Notes: a model not told the origin generated them from the sequence alone. A stretch of DNA of 34,885 bases from an uncultured Bacilli bacterium (GCA_910585915.1 CAJUGF010000012.1:1-34885); one strand, 5' to 3'; positions 17,730 through 25,735 are shown, numbered from the stretch's first letter. Numbers and translations: made by a program.

Positions 17730-17825
17730 TTGATTTTATAACATTACATGTAATATAATACTTCTTAGTCAAAGTAAGATAGTATATTTAAAAATAGCCC
17801 GCTCAAAGATGGCTATTTTTATTTG
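17730..17825 (+). ncRNA. Candidate short RNA between clpC and cysS
   Basis: A promoter-like TTGATT (17730-17735), 18-bp spacer, TATAAT (17754-17759) is followed after about 30 bases by a strong terminator: a 10-bp perfect stem AAAAATAGCC (17790-17799) with GGCTATTTTT (17811-17820). No ORF with a binding site fits between. A transcript of about 60 bases would start near 17766. It may be a small RNA, a decayed leader, or a chance pairing of signals. The rest of the clpC-cysS gap up to 17729 shows nothing else I can name. Confidence 0.35.
17790..17825 (+). terminator. Strong hairpin terminator before the cysS leader
   Basis: Ten-base perfect stem (17790-17799 and 17811-17820) with an 11-base loop and T-rich right arm. 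It can work in both directions. It isolates the cysS leader from upstream transcription. Confidence 0.75.
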
Positions 17826-17833
17826 GAAAAGTA

Positions 17834-17842
17834 TGCTAAAAT
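17834..17842 (+). promoter_or_regulatory. Extended -10 promoter of the cysS leader
   Basis: TGCTAAAAT lies in a 19-base block (17831-17849) that recurs exactly at 19396-19414 before the next gene. No good -35. Confidence 0.55.
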
Positions 17843-17863
17843 AAAACAAAAAAGGTGATAAGT

Positions 17864-17947
17864 ATGTCAAGAGACATCATATTATTAAAACGAAAAAAAG
17901 AAAAAATCATTCATCATATAACCAATGAATCATGTTGTATATTTTGA
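17864..17947 (+). CDS. Possible 27-aa leader peptide with Cys-Cys, upstream of cysS
   Basis: A 27-codon ORF with a good binding site (AAAGGTGA) seven bases from its ATG and a promoter just upstream. It ends Asn-Glu-Ser-Cys-Cys-Ile-Phe-stop. Two adjacent TGT codons near the end of a tiny ORF directly before the cysteinyl-tRNA synthetase gene is what a starvation-sensing leader peptide would look like. Residues 9-15 are very basic. Bases 17905-17914 (AATCATTCAT) can pair over all ten positions, one a G·U, with 17973-17982 (ATGGATGATT), which contains the cysS ribosome binding site. The same arm can instead pair locally with ATGAAT at 17925-17930. No T-box is present. The regulatory role is inferred. 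Confidence 0.5.
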   Translation: MSRDIILLKRKKEKIIHHITNESCCIF

Positions 17948-17985
17948 ATATTACATAATAAAATAAATTAGAATGGATGATTAAA

Positions 17986-19377
17986 ATGAAAATATATAAT
18001 ACGCTTACAAAACAAATCGAAGAGTTTATCCCAAACGAAGAAGGAAAAGTAAAATTTTATACCTGTGGACCAACCGTATATCATGACCAACACATTGGAA
18101 ATATGAGAAATTATATTGGACATGATATATTAGACAAAACATTAAGATACTTAGGATATGATGTCTTAAGAGTAATGAATATCACTGATGTTGGGCACTT
18201 AACTAGCGATTCTGATTCAGGGGAAGACAAAATGGTAAAAAGTGCAAAGAAACAACGTAAAAGTGTTATGGATATTGCTGCATTTTATACAGAACAATTT
18301 TTTAAAGACTTCAAACTTTTAAATAATCGAGTTCCTGATGTAGTAGCACCAGCAACCGAACATATAGAAGACTATTTTAAAATTATCGAAAAATTATTAG
18401 AAAAAGACTACGCATACATTGCGGGTGGAAATATTTACTTTGACACATCAAAACTAGAAGACTACTATCAACTTACCAATCATAAAGAAGATGAAATGGT
18501 TGTTGGAGCAAGAGAAAGCGTCGAATATGATGAAGCAAAAAGAAATCAAGCTGATTTTGTTTTATGGTTTACTAAATCAAAATTCGATGATCAAGAATTA
18601 AAATGGGAAAGTCCATGGGGACTTGGATATCCTGGATGGCACATTGAGTGTTCAGGCATCAGTCTTCATTATTGTGGAGAATATTTAGATATCCATGGTG
18701 GTGGAGTAGATAATATCTTTCCACATCATACCAATGAAATTGCTCAAAGTGAATCCTATCTTGGACATAAATGGTGTAACTATTGGTTTCATAACGAACA
18801 TTTAATGGATGAAACGGGAAAAATGAGTAAAAGCAAAGGAGCAACACTAACTGTAAGCGTCCTTAAAGAAAAGGGATATGATCCACTTGCATATCGTTTC
18901 ATGTGCTTAACAAGCCATTATCGTCGTCAATTAGTATTCAGTTACGATATTTTAGATAACGCTGAAACAAGCTATCGCAAACTAAAAAACAAGGTTTTAA
19001 GCTTAAAAGAAGATGGACAAGTTAATGAAGAAAAAAAACAAGAATTTGATAAAATGTTCAAAAATCATTTGAGTAACGACCTAAATACATCAAATGCAAT
19101 TACACTAATTTATGACTTACTAAAAAGTGATATAAATGATTCAACAAAATTATCCTTAATCAAAGAATGGGATCAAGTACTTTCTTTAGATTTAACAAGC
19201 AAAGAAGAAATGAAAATGGATATTGATGAACAATATATCAATGAAATGATTGAAAAAAGAAACAAAGCCAAAAATGAAAAAGATTTTGAAACATCAGACA
19301 AAATTCGTAATGAATTAGAAAAACAAGGAATCATCTTAAAAGATACCAGAGAAGGAACTATTTTTGAAATAAAATAA
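17986..19377 (+). CDS. cysS: Cysteinyl-tRNA synthetase
   Basis: Class Ia synthetase that charges tRNA(Cys). In 463 aa: zinc ligand Cys in FYTCGPTVY (C27), the HIGH-type motif HIGN (36-39), zinc ligands in WHIECSGISLH and FPHHTNEIAQSE, and the KMSKS loop GKMSKSKGA. The C-terminus has the helical anticodon-binding part with the usual MIEKRNKAKNEKDFETSDKIR stretch. I use the ATG at 17986 (MKIYNTLTKQ, the normal family start), 7 bp after GGATG; an in-frame ATG at 17977 overlaps that binding site. Unlike lysS and pheS in this window it has no T-box; a short ORF with two Cys codons lies upstream. Confidence 0.96.
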   Translation: MKIYNTLTKQIEEFIPNEEGKVKFYTCGPTVYHDQHIGNMRNYIGHDILDKTLRYLGYDVLRVMNITDVGHLTSDSDSGEDKMVKSAKKQRKSVMDIAAFYTEQFFKDFKLLNNRVPDVVAPATEHIEDYFKIIEKLLEKDYAYIAGGNIYFDTSKLEDYYQLTNHKEDEMVVGARESVEYDEAKRNQADFVLWFTKSKFDDQELKWESPWGLGYPGWHIECSGISLHYCGEYLDIHGGGVDNIFPHHTNEIAQSESYLGHKWCNYWFHNEHLMDETGKMSKSKGATLTVSVLKEKGYDPLAYRFMCLTSHYRRQLVFSYDILDNAETSYRKLKNKVLSLKEDGQVNEEKKQEFDKMFKNHLSNDLNTSNAITLIYDLLKSDINDSTKLSLIKEWDQVLSLDLTSKEEMKMDIDEQYINEMIEKRNKAKNEKDFETSDKIRNELEKQGIILKDTREGTIFEIK

Positions 19378-19398
19378 CACATAATCATCACAAACGTA

Positions 19399-19407
19399 TG
19401 CTAAAAT
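19399..19407 (+). promoter_or_regulatory. Extended -10 promoter of the zinc peptidase gene
   Basis: TGCTAAAAT inside the 19-base block (19396-19414) that also precedes the cysS leader ORF. Confidence 0.55.
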
Positions 19408-19425
19408 AAAACAAGGAAGTGAAAC

Positions 19426-20094
19426 ATGAACGCTCTACTATTTCTATTAATACTAATTATTCCAGCCATTGCTCAAATGCTAGTATCAGGAAGTTATTCT
19501 AAATATAGACAAATCGAAAATGAAAAAAAATTAACTGGATATGATGTAGCAAGAATGATTTTAGATCAAAATGATTTAAAAGACATGTACATTGTTGAAA
19601 CAAAAGGAACGCTGACCGATCATTATGATCCAAATCAAAAAGTAATCCGTTTATCAGAAAGTATTTATAATGATACAAGCATTGCAAGTCTTGCAGTAGC
19701 AGCACATGAGTGTGGACATGCACTACAAGATAAAGAAGGATACCTTTATATGCGTGTCCGCTCCTTTCTTTTTCCTATTGTTAATATTGCTACGACTTTC
19801 TCTTACTTAATTATTGCTTGTGGATTAATCTTTCAATTACTAAATCTAATTTGGATAGGAATTGGTTGTGTAACAACTGGACTTATATTTCAGATTGTAA
19901 CTTTACCAGTAGAAATTGACGCAAGCAAACGTGCTAAAAAAGAAATAGAAAGTTTAAAAATTGCTTCTCAAAAAGACCAAGATGGAGTAAGAACCATGTT
20001 AAGTGCCGCAGCAAGTACTTATGTTGCAGGAGTTTTAACAAGTGCCTTAGAATTATTAAGACTTATTATGGCATTTACAGGAAGAGAAGACTAA
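19426..20094 (+). CDS. Membrane zinc metallopeptidase, YugP/Zn_peptidase_2 family
   Basis: A 222-aa membrane protein with the catalytic zinc motif HECGH at about residues 93-97 (VAAHECGHALQDKEGY). It has an N-terminal membrane helix (about 3-20), the family stretch SGSYSKYRQIENEKKLTGYDVARMIL (about 21-46), two hydrophobic segments after the zinc motif (about 112-135 and 138-155) and a helix at the C-terminus with GVLTSALELLRLI. Length and layout match the YugP-type peptidases of Firmicutes, whose substrates are unknown. The catalytic side cannot be fixed from sequence alone. It lies 48 bp after cysS but has its own promoter block. The ATG follows AAGGAAGTG. Confidence 0.88.
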   Translation: MNALLFLLILIIPAIAQMLVSGSYSKYRQIENEKKLTGYDVARMILDQNDLKDMYIVETKGTLTDHYDPNQKVIRLSESIYNDTSIASLAVAAHECGHALQDKEGYLYMRVRSFLFPIVNIATTFSYLIIACGLIFQLLNLIWIGIGCVTTGLIFQIVTLPVEIDASKRAKKEIESLKIASQKDQDGVRTMLSAAASTYVAGVLTSALELLRLIMAFTGRED

Positions 20095-20102
20095 AAATAT
20101 AA

Positions 20103-20132
20103 TTGACTAGCGAATAACTTTAATGTTAATAT
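20103..20132 (+). promoter_or_regulatory. Promoter before the broken glycosyltransferase
   Basis: TTGACT (20103-20108), 18-bp spacer, TAATAT (20127-20132) with a preceding TGT. A terminator-like hairpin follows before the ATG. Confidence 0.5.
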
Positions 20133-20134
20133 AG

Positions 20135-20163
20135 ACCCTATTATTTAATTAAGGGGTTTTTTT
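20135..20163 (+). terminator. Terminator between the zinc peptidase and the GT8 pseudogene
   Basis: ACCCT (20135-20139) pairs with AGGGGT (20152-20157, one bulged G), followed by T up to 20163. The ATG of the GT8 remnant follows at once. It could terminate the peptidase transcript or attenuate the remnant. Confidence 0.55.
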
Positions 20164-21041
20164 ATGGAAAAAATCGATATTTTATATACAATAAATCATA
20201 ATTATTTAAATATCATGCTTTCATCTCTTTTATCTATCATAAAAAATGGAAATATAAAAAAGATTCATTGCCATATTATAACAAGTAGCTTCCAAATAGA
20301 AGACTACCATAAACTGAATGCCTTTTTAAAAAAATACAATAATATTGAAATAAACTGTTATCCTTTAGAACAATTTAATATAGGAAAATTTCAAATACCA
20401 AATTGGAAAGGAAGTCAAATTGCCAATGACATGTTATTTTTTGAAAGTATTTCAGGTCAAAAATTAACATAAAGCAGATTTTATATCTTGCTGCAGGAGA
20501 CATTAGAATATCTTTGCAACAAGCACCTTTATAACTTGCGAAATTATTATAATTCAGGTGTATTATAGATTAATATAGAAAAATGGATTAGCCAAAAATG
20601 TCAGGATTAACTCATACACTTTATAGAAAACAATCATCATCCTCTTCAATATCCTGATCAAGATATTTTAAATTTAGGTTTAAAAAATAAAATAAAGTTA
20701 TTACCAAGAGAATACAATGTATCAGACAAATGCTTTGGATATAGTAAATTAGTAGAACTATTATATTTCTATTATAAAGGCATGAAAATTATTGAAATAA
20801 AGGGAGCCAAAAATAATTCATTTCTATAGATGTGAAGCAAAACCATGGGATAAAAGAAAAAAATCCATTTGCAGTTCCTTTTAAGAGATTAATGGAAGAA
20901 ATAAATCTAAATAATATAAAAGAAGTAGAAACGTTAAAAGAAAGAATCTTCAATCAATATCTATTGCTATATTATGATTTATTATTAGCAAAAAGAGTCG
21001 TTTCAAAGTCAATAAAAAAACTAAGAAAAAGATGCTTCTAA
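20164..21041 (+). pseudogene. Broken family 8 glycosyltransferase
   Basis: Remnant of a GT8-type glycosyltransferase that would have added sugars to surface molecules. The intact first part (20164-20472, 102 aa) shows the N-terminal Rossmann-like stretch: MEKIDILYTINHNYLNIMLS and a later ANDMLFF. Beyond it the reading is broken. In the next frames one still finds ILYLAAGDI (normally ILYLDxDI), NSGVL-stop-INIEKW with an in-frame TAG, a run containing HPLQYPDQDILNL and LLPREYNVSDK, then a frameshift into IHFYRCEAKPWDKR and PFAVPFKRLMEEI. At least three stops and two frameshifts separate these pieces. The order is still collinear with GT8, so decay is by point changes and not rearrangement. Confidence 0.85.
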
Positions 21042-21043
21042 TA

Positions 21044-21073
21044 TTTACAAAACTCTTATTATTATGTTAAGAT
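21044..21073 (+). promoter_or_regulatory. Promoter of the 692-aa coiled-coil gene
   Basis: TTTACA (21044-21049), 18-bp spacer, TAAGAT (21068-21073) preceded by TGT. Closely resembles the promoter at 3499-3527; the binding site AAGGGAGTGG is also shared. Confidence 0.65.
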
Positions 21074-21107
21074 GAATAATAGGAAAGAATAAGGGAGTGG
21101 ACTAAGT

Positions 21108-23186
21108 ATGACAAATGATTTACTATTAAAAATAGATACCCTGATTGAAATGTCAAAAAGTACATCAAATTATGACACATTAAAAGCAGAATTAAGCGAT
21201 ATATCAAATGAAATCGATATCAAAAAAAGAGAAATTGAAGATTTGAAAGCAAGCATGCAAGATGAAAAATATATCAAAGCCAGTGATCGCATCATTGATG
21301 AAAATATAAAAGTTAGTTTAGAATTGAAAATTCAAAAAATGGAGTTAAAACTAAAAGCTTCAGAAAAAGAATTAAAAAAAATACTAAAAGAAGAAAACAA
21401 TGCTCACAATTTAGTTCAAGAAGGTTTTAATAAAGTTACTAGACTAACACAACTACTAAATGTCCTAAAAGAAAAACAATCAGGACTAAAGAAATCAGAT
21501 ACTGAATCCAAAGAATATTATCAAAATTTAATTAAAGAAACAGAAAAAAAACTAAAGACTTCTAAAACAAATACAACTGAGTTAGAAGAAGAATATAAAA
21601 AAATATCTAGAAAGCTAAGCGACTTTACAAAAGATACAAACGACTTAAAAAAACAAATTACAGATGAAAAAGAAAAAAGAAATCGAACCATAGAAAACTT
21701 AGCTAGCAATGAATCTTACATAGATAAAGACAGAAAAGCGGATGATGAAAAAAGATTACAATATTTAAAAGGAAAATTGGAAGATTTTCAAAATAGAAAA
21801 GAAGAAATTTTAAAAGATCCAGTATATATTGGAAATATTGCAAAAGAATCTTTTATAGAAGATGACCGAACCAGTTGTCTGCAAGAAGTAAAGAAATTAA
21901 TTAATTTCATTAAAACACTACCATTTATGGATATTCCCAACAGTAGCGACGTGGAAAAAATCTTAAAAGAAGCAGAAGAAACGACTCTTTTAGAACGTGA
22001 TGAATTTGCAAGTACTATTGAAAATAAAAAATATGATGGTAACAATTTAAAAGTATTAGAAGAAAGACAAAAATATCTAGAAGAACAAAAACAAGAATAT
22101 TTAAATAATTTAGAAAAAACAAAAAATCAGATAAAAAAGATTGATACAGTTACTATTAAAGAAATAAATGCATTACTAAGTTCTGCAAATGTTGTAGAAG
22201 AAAATTTAAAAAAAGATTTAATAGAATACGACAAAGTATTGAACATGGAAAAAGAAAATTCAACACCAAAGAAAAAAGCAACACTAATAGCGGCTTATAA
22301 AAAGAAAGAAGAAGAGATTGCCACTATCGAAGAAATGATAAATGCCTATGAAATAGAAATGGAAGATTTAATGATTGAATCAAAGCGTCTAGAAGAACAA
22401 GAAGTTGACTTATGGCAAAGAAAAATAGATAAAATAGATGATTCACTAAAAGAAATTGCAAAAAAGGCAATGATATCTTCAAAGGCAACAGATGTTTTAG
22501 CATTAGAAAATGACAAAGCAAGATTAAAAGAATTAAATGATCGTATTACGGCGATTAGAGAACGACGTAAATATAACGAAACACCAAGTGAAATATTTGA
22601 TGAGATAGAAATGACTCTGGGATCAATAATTGAAGAACCAGAAGAGACAAACATACTAGAACAAGAAAAACGAGAAAGTGACTTCCGAATTACAGAAGAT
22701 TTAACAGAAGAGGAAACAAATTTAACTAGAACCAAGAAAAATAAAGATGTTCTAAATCAGGAAGTAAAAGAGATGAAAGAAGCATTAAATGAAACTATTG
22801 AAATAAACATTGGTGAACCAAAAGAAGAACAAGAATTTGATGCTATAATCCCAACAGAGCCAATTGATCTGTCAATATTAGATGAAGTAAAAATAGATGA
22901 GCCCGTTGTAGAAAATCCAGTAGTAGAAAATATAAATGTGTTAGAACCATCTGTCTTAGAAGATATATCTACTACTGAGCAAAGGATACCAGAAGAGAAA
23001 GCAACATTTTCCATTCCATTAGAAAATACCCCCCCTTTGAAAAATAGTCCAGTAACAGAAAGATTAAAAGTAATTCATATTGAAGATTTAGAAACACAAG
23101 AACCAGAAGTAAAAAAAGAAGATGTAATGATTAGTGACTTTAAAGATGATGATTACATTGATTTTGACTCAATTATTGGAGGTTAA
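21108..23186 (+). CDS. Large coiled-coil protein with acidic tail, unknown function
   Basis: This 692-aa protein is not recognised. Residues about 15-230, 305-375 and 385-490 are long charged helices rich in Lys and Glu with heptad character. They are broken by a short region with hydrophobics (VKKLINFIKTLPFMDIPNSS, about 265-284). There is no ATPase motif, so it is not an SMC protein, and no signal or membrane segment. From about 500 on it is acidic and probably disordered, with Pro/Val/Glu repeats (EPVVENPVVENINV), and ends in DDDYIDFDSIIGG, a possible docking peptide. It is followed 1 bp later by the DUF1292 gene. A filament or scaffold role is plausible but inferred. Confidence 0.65.
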   Translation: MTNDLLLKIDTLIEMSKSTSNYDTLKAELSDISNEIDIKKREIEDLKASMQDEKYIKASDRIIDENIKVSLELKIQKMELKLKASEKELKKILKEENNAHNLVQEGFNKVTRLTQLLNVLKEKQSGLKKSDTESKEYYQNLIKETEKKLKTSKTNTTELEEEYKKISRKLSDFTKDTNDLKKQITDEKEKRNRTIENLASNESYIDKDRKADDEKRLQYLKGKLEDFQNRKEEILKDPVYIGNIAKESFIEDDRTSCLQEVKKLINFIKTLPFMDIPNSSDVEKILKEAEETTLLERDEFASTIENKKYDGNNLKVLEERQKYLEEQKQEYLNNLEKTKNQIKKIDTVTIKEINALLSSANVVEENLKKDLIEYDKVLNMEKENSTPKKKATLIAAYKKKEEEIATIEEMINAYEIEMEDLMIESKRLEEQEVDLWQRKIDKIDDSLKEIAKKAMISSKATDVLALENDKARLKELNDRITAIRERRKYNETPSEIFDEIEMTLGSIIEEPEETNILEQEKRESDFRITEDLTEEETNLTRTKKNKDVLNQEVKEMKEALNETIEINIGEPKEEQEFDAIIPTEPIDLSILDEVKIDEPVVENPVVENINVLEPSVLEDISTTEQRIPEEKATFSIPLENTPPLKNSPVTERLKVIHIEDLETQEPEVKKEDVMISDFKDDDYIDFDSIIGG

Positions 23187-23187
23187 A

Positions 23188-23433
23188 ATGAAACTAAAAG
23201 TAAATACAATTATTACCTTGGAAAATAATAAAAGATATGTTGTATTAAATGAAACAACATGGCAAGAAAAAAAATACTTTTTAGTTATGGAAGTAGCAGC
23301 TAACAAAGAAGTGATTCCTGAAAACGTCGCTATATTTGAAAGTATCGAAGATATATCTGCAACTTTTATTGAAAAAGTGAACGACCCAGAAATGATTACA
23401 TTATTAACAAATCAATTAAAGGCACAATTATAG
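23188..23433 (+). CDS. DUF1292-like small protein
   Basis: An 81-aa protein resembling the DUF1292/YrzB group of small Firmicutes proteins: a beta-rich fold with the pattern TIITLENNKRYVVLNE, a strand KYFLVMEV, and an acidic helix near the end. Function of the group is not established. The start is ATG 23188 behind TGGAGG, 1 bp after the stop of the coiled-coil gene; a longer reading frame beginning at 23134 overlaps that gene and lacks a binding site. The two genes are very likely co-translated. The terminator hairpin encloses its stop codon. Confidence 0.7.
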   Translation: MKLKVNTIITLENNKRYVVLNETTWQEKKYFLVMEVAANKEVIPENVAIFESIEDISATFIEKVNDPEMITLLTNQLKAQL

Positions 23434-23444
23434 TGCCTTTTTTT
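23418..23444 (+). terminator. Terminator after the DUF1292 gene
   Basis: AAAGGCAC (23418-23425) pairs with GTGCCTTT (23433-23440), followed by TTTT. The stop codon is in the loop. Confidence 0.88.
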
Positions 23445-23457
23445 CACCAATCATTTT

Positions 23458-23466
23458 TGTTATAAT
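23458..23466 (+). promoter_or_regulatory. Extended -10 promoter of murE
   Basis: TGTTATAAT, 28 bp before the chosen murE start. Confidence 0.65.
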
Positions 23467-23494
23467 ACACTATAAGAAAAAGGATGTGAAAAAA

Positions 23495-24874
23495 ATGATA
23501 AAATATGAAACAAATTCACGTAATATCATACCAGGCCAAATCTTTGTGGCTATTAAAGGAAATACAGTAGACGGACATGATTATATTAATCAAGCAATCG
23601 AAAAAGGAGCTATAAAAATTATTGCAGAACGTAAAGTTGATTGTAGTGTACCAATAGAAGTAGTAAAAGATTCTGCTCTTTACTTAAAAGAAAAATTAAT
23701 AGAAGAATATAGTCAAAATTTAAAAGACTTAAGAATCATTGGTGTAACAGGAACAAATGGAAAAACCACTACCTGCTATCTTACTTACCAACTACTAAAA
23801 AAATTAGGAGTCAAAGTGGCATACATGGGAACTATAGGTTTTTTCTATGAAAAGACTCAAATTGAATTGCCAAACACTACCCCAGAAATTTTAACTATTT
23901 ATAAACTATTTTTAGATGCTTTAAAAAAAGGATGTACTACCATAGTAATGGAAGTAAGTTCTCATTCCTTATGTTTTGAACGAATTGCGGGATTAGAGTT
24001 TCAAATTGGAGCTTTTACTAATTTAACAGAAGATCATTTGGATTACCATAAGACAATGGATAACTACTTAAATGCAAAACTAAAAATGTTAGATTATATG
24101 GAAAAAGATGGTGTATACCTTGTAAACCATGATGATGAATCAAGCGAGAAATTTATTAAAAACTTTAAAAATACAAAAACTATTGGTCTTGAAAAAAATG
24201 ACTATAGTATTAAAAGTTTTAACATCACTCCAGCTAATACCAATATTCATATGGAAATTTTAGGCAAGGAATACGATGTTACAACCAACTTGACCAGCAA
24301 ATTTAATGTCTATAACTACATGACTGCAATTGCCATTTGTCATGAATATGGCTTTGATATGGCAAGCATTTTAGAAAAAACAAAAGATATCTACCCTCCA
24401 AAAGGAAGATGCGAAACTTATGCCGTAAAAAATGGTTTTGCCGTTGTGGACTATGCTCATACACCAGATGCAGTTGAAAAAGTAATTGAATCATATAAAG
24501 AACTTTCAAAAGGAAGAATTATTACCATTGTAGGGTGTGGTGGAGATAGAGATCCAATAAAAAGACCAATTATGGGAAGAATTGCTTCTGAAAAAAGTGA
24601 TTATGTTGTTTACACTAGTGATAATCCAAGAACTGAAGATCCTCAAAAAATTATGGATGATATCATTGCAGGAGTAGATAAAGATAACTATGAAATCATT
24701 TTAGAACGTCCTGAAGCCATCAAAAGAGCTCTTGATTTAATTGAAGAAAATGATATTGTTTTGGTTCTGGGAAAGGGTCATGAAGATTATCAAATTATTG
24801 GCCATGAAAAAATACATTTAGATGACTCTGAAGAAATTTTAAAATATAAAAATAAAGTTGAAAATGGAAATTAA
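23495..24874 (+). CDS. murE: UDP-MurNAc-tripeptide synthetase MurE, meso-DAP type
   Basis: Mur ligase that adds the third amino acid to UDP-MurNAc-L-Ala-D-Glu in peptidoglycan synthesis. In 459 aa: ATP loop VTGTNGKTT (84-92), NTTPE (127-131), MEVSSHSL (152-159), the lysine to be carbamylated in YLNAKLKML (191-199), YAHTPDA (320-326) and GCGGDRDPIKRP (347-358). The specificity motif DNPR (376-379) points to meso-diaminopimelate rather than lysine. The start is ATG 23495 behind AAGGATGTGA; an in-frame GTG at 23486 lies inside that binding site. Not in the usual dcw cluster: a single gene with its own promoter and terminator. Confidence 0.95.
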   Translation: MIKYETNSRNIIPGQIFVAIKGNTVDGHDYINQAIEKGAIKIIAERKVDCSVPIEVVKDSALYLKEKLIEEYSQNLKDLRIIGVTGTNGKTTTCYLTYQLLKKLGVKVAYMGTIGFFYEKTQIELPNTTPEILTIYKLFLDALKKGCTTIVMEVSSHSLCFERIAGLEFQIGAFTNLTEDHLDYHKTMDNYLNAKLKMLDYMEKDGVYLVNHDDESSEKFIKNFKNTKTIGLEKNDYSIKSFNITPANTNIHMEILGKEYDVTTNLTSKFNVYNYMTAIAICHEYGFDMASILEKTKDIYPPKGRCETYAVKNGFAVVDYAHTPDAVEKVIESYKELSKGRIITIVGCGGDRDPIKRPIMGRIASEKSDYVVYTSDNPRTEDPQKIMDDIIAGVDKDNYEIILERPEAIKRALDLIEENDIVLVLGKGHEDYQIIGHEKIHLDDSEEILKYKNKVENGN

Positions 24875-24905
24875 AAAAGAAAAAAATATTGCATGTTTCA
24901 AAAAT

Positions 24906-24931
24906 AAAACTCTCTAAAACAGAGAGTTTTT
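24906..24931 (+). terminator. Terminator of murE, possibly bidirectional
   Basis: AAAACTCTCT (24906-24915) and AGAGAGTTTT (24921-24930), loop AAAAC. The stem is symmetric enough to serve the minus strand too. Confidence 0.85.
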
Positions 24932-25005
24932 ACAGTTTTTTATAAATTATTGTACTTTTATAATCAAACAAAAGTCATGTTTAATAAAACTTACATCTTT
25001 TGTGT

Positions 25006-25026
25006 AAAAAAACTCTCACATGAGAG
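25006..25026 (-). terminator. Terminator of gmk
   Basis: On the minus strand CTCTCA-TG-TGAGAG (25026-25013) is followed by seven T (25012-25006), just after the gmk stop. Confidence 0.8.
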
Positions 25027-25027
25027 C

Positions 25028-25708
25028 TTAATCGATTTTAAAGTGATTAGAATTATCAAAATCTCTATCCATTAAAAATTCATGGATGATTTCCTCTTGG
25101 TTTTCCACAGCAATATCCTCAATACGATCAACACGACACTTTTCACTCATTAAAATTGCTTCAATTTTTGCCACAGCATTTTCTACTTTATCATTTACAA
25201 CTACATAATTATACTTTGGAATTTCATTAATTTCTTGATAAGCAGTTTGAAAACGTTTAATAATTTGCTCATTTGTTTCCTTACCACGAGCCTTGATACG
25301 TTTCTTAACTTCTTCCATACTTGGTGCCATAATAAAAATTAAAATAGTTTCTGGAAATAATTCCTTCACAAGTTGTGCTCCTTGTACTTCAATCTCTAAA
25401 ATAACATCCTTTCCAGAATCTAATAATTCCTTAACTTCCTTCTTAGGTGTTCCATAATAATTACTATTATGAACCATAGCATACTCTAAAAAATCTCCAT
25501 TTTGAATCTTTTGCTCAAACTCTTCCTTGCTAACAAAATAATAGTCAATACCATGTTTCTCACTTTCACGAATATATCTTGAAGTATAAGAAATAGAAAG
25601 TGATAAATTTTCATTTCGTTTCAAAAGTTCTGAAACCACAGTTCCCTTTCCAGCACAAGTAGTACCAGAAATAATAATTAAACTTCCTTGCTTTTTATGC
25701 TTGATCAT
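25028..25708 (-). CDS. gmk: Guanylate kinase
   Basis: Phosphorylates GMP to GDP with ATP. The 226-aa protein has the P-loop SGTTCAGKGT (about 14-23), the GMP-binding region with SYTSRYIRESEKHGIDYYFVS (about 40-60), YYGTPKKEV (about 84-92) and EIEVQGAQLV (about 105-114). Several positions depart from common Gmk: the P-loop is usually SGPSGxGKGT, TSR replaces TTR, and EVQGA replaces DWQGA. The spacing and the remaining motifs support an active enzyme. About 20 extra residues follow the usual C-terminus. The gene is alone on the minus strand, with AAAGGAGG before its ATG, a TGTTATAAT promoter and a terminator. Confidence 0.92.
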   Translation of the reverse strand: MIKHKKQGSLIIISGTTCAGKGTVVSELLKRNENLSLSISYTSRYIRESEKHGIDYYFVSKEEFEQKIQNGDFLEYAMVHNSNYYGTPKKEVKELLDSGKDVILEIEVQGAQLVKELFPETILIFIMAPSMEEVKKRIKARGKETNEQIIKRFQTAYQEINEIPKYNYVVVNDKVENAVAKIEAILMSEKCRVDRIEDIAVENQEEIIHEFLMDRDFDNSNHFKID

Positions 25709-25735
25709 AAAAAATTCCTCCTTTTTAGTAAATGT

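Noticed and set aside
17598..17830. T-box leader for cysS
   Set aside because: The GGTGGTACCGCG core found before lysS and pheS is absent here; only plain terminator hairpins are present.
22346..22735. 129-codon open frame on the minus strand inside the coiled-coil gene
   Set aside because: The Ser/Phe/Leu-rich composition is the mirror of Lys/Glu-rich coding DNA; there is no binding site.
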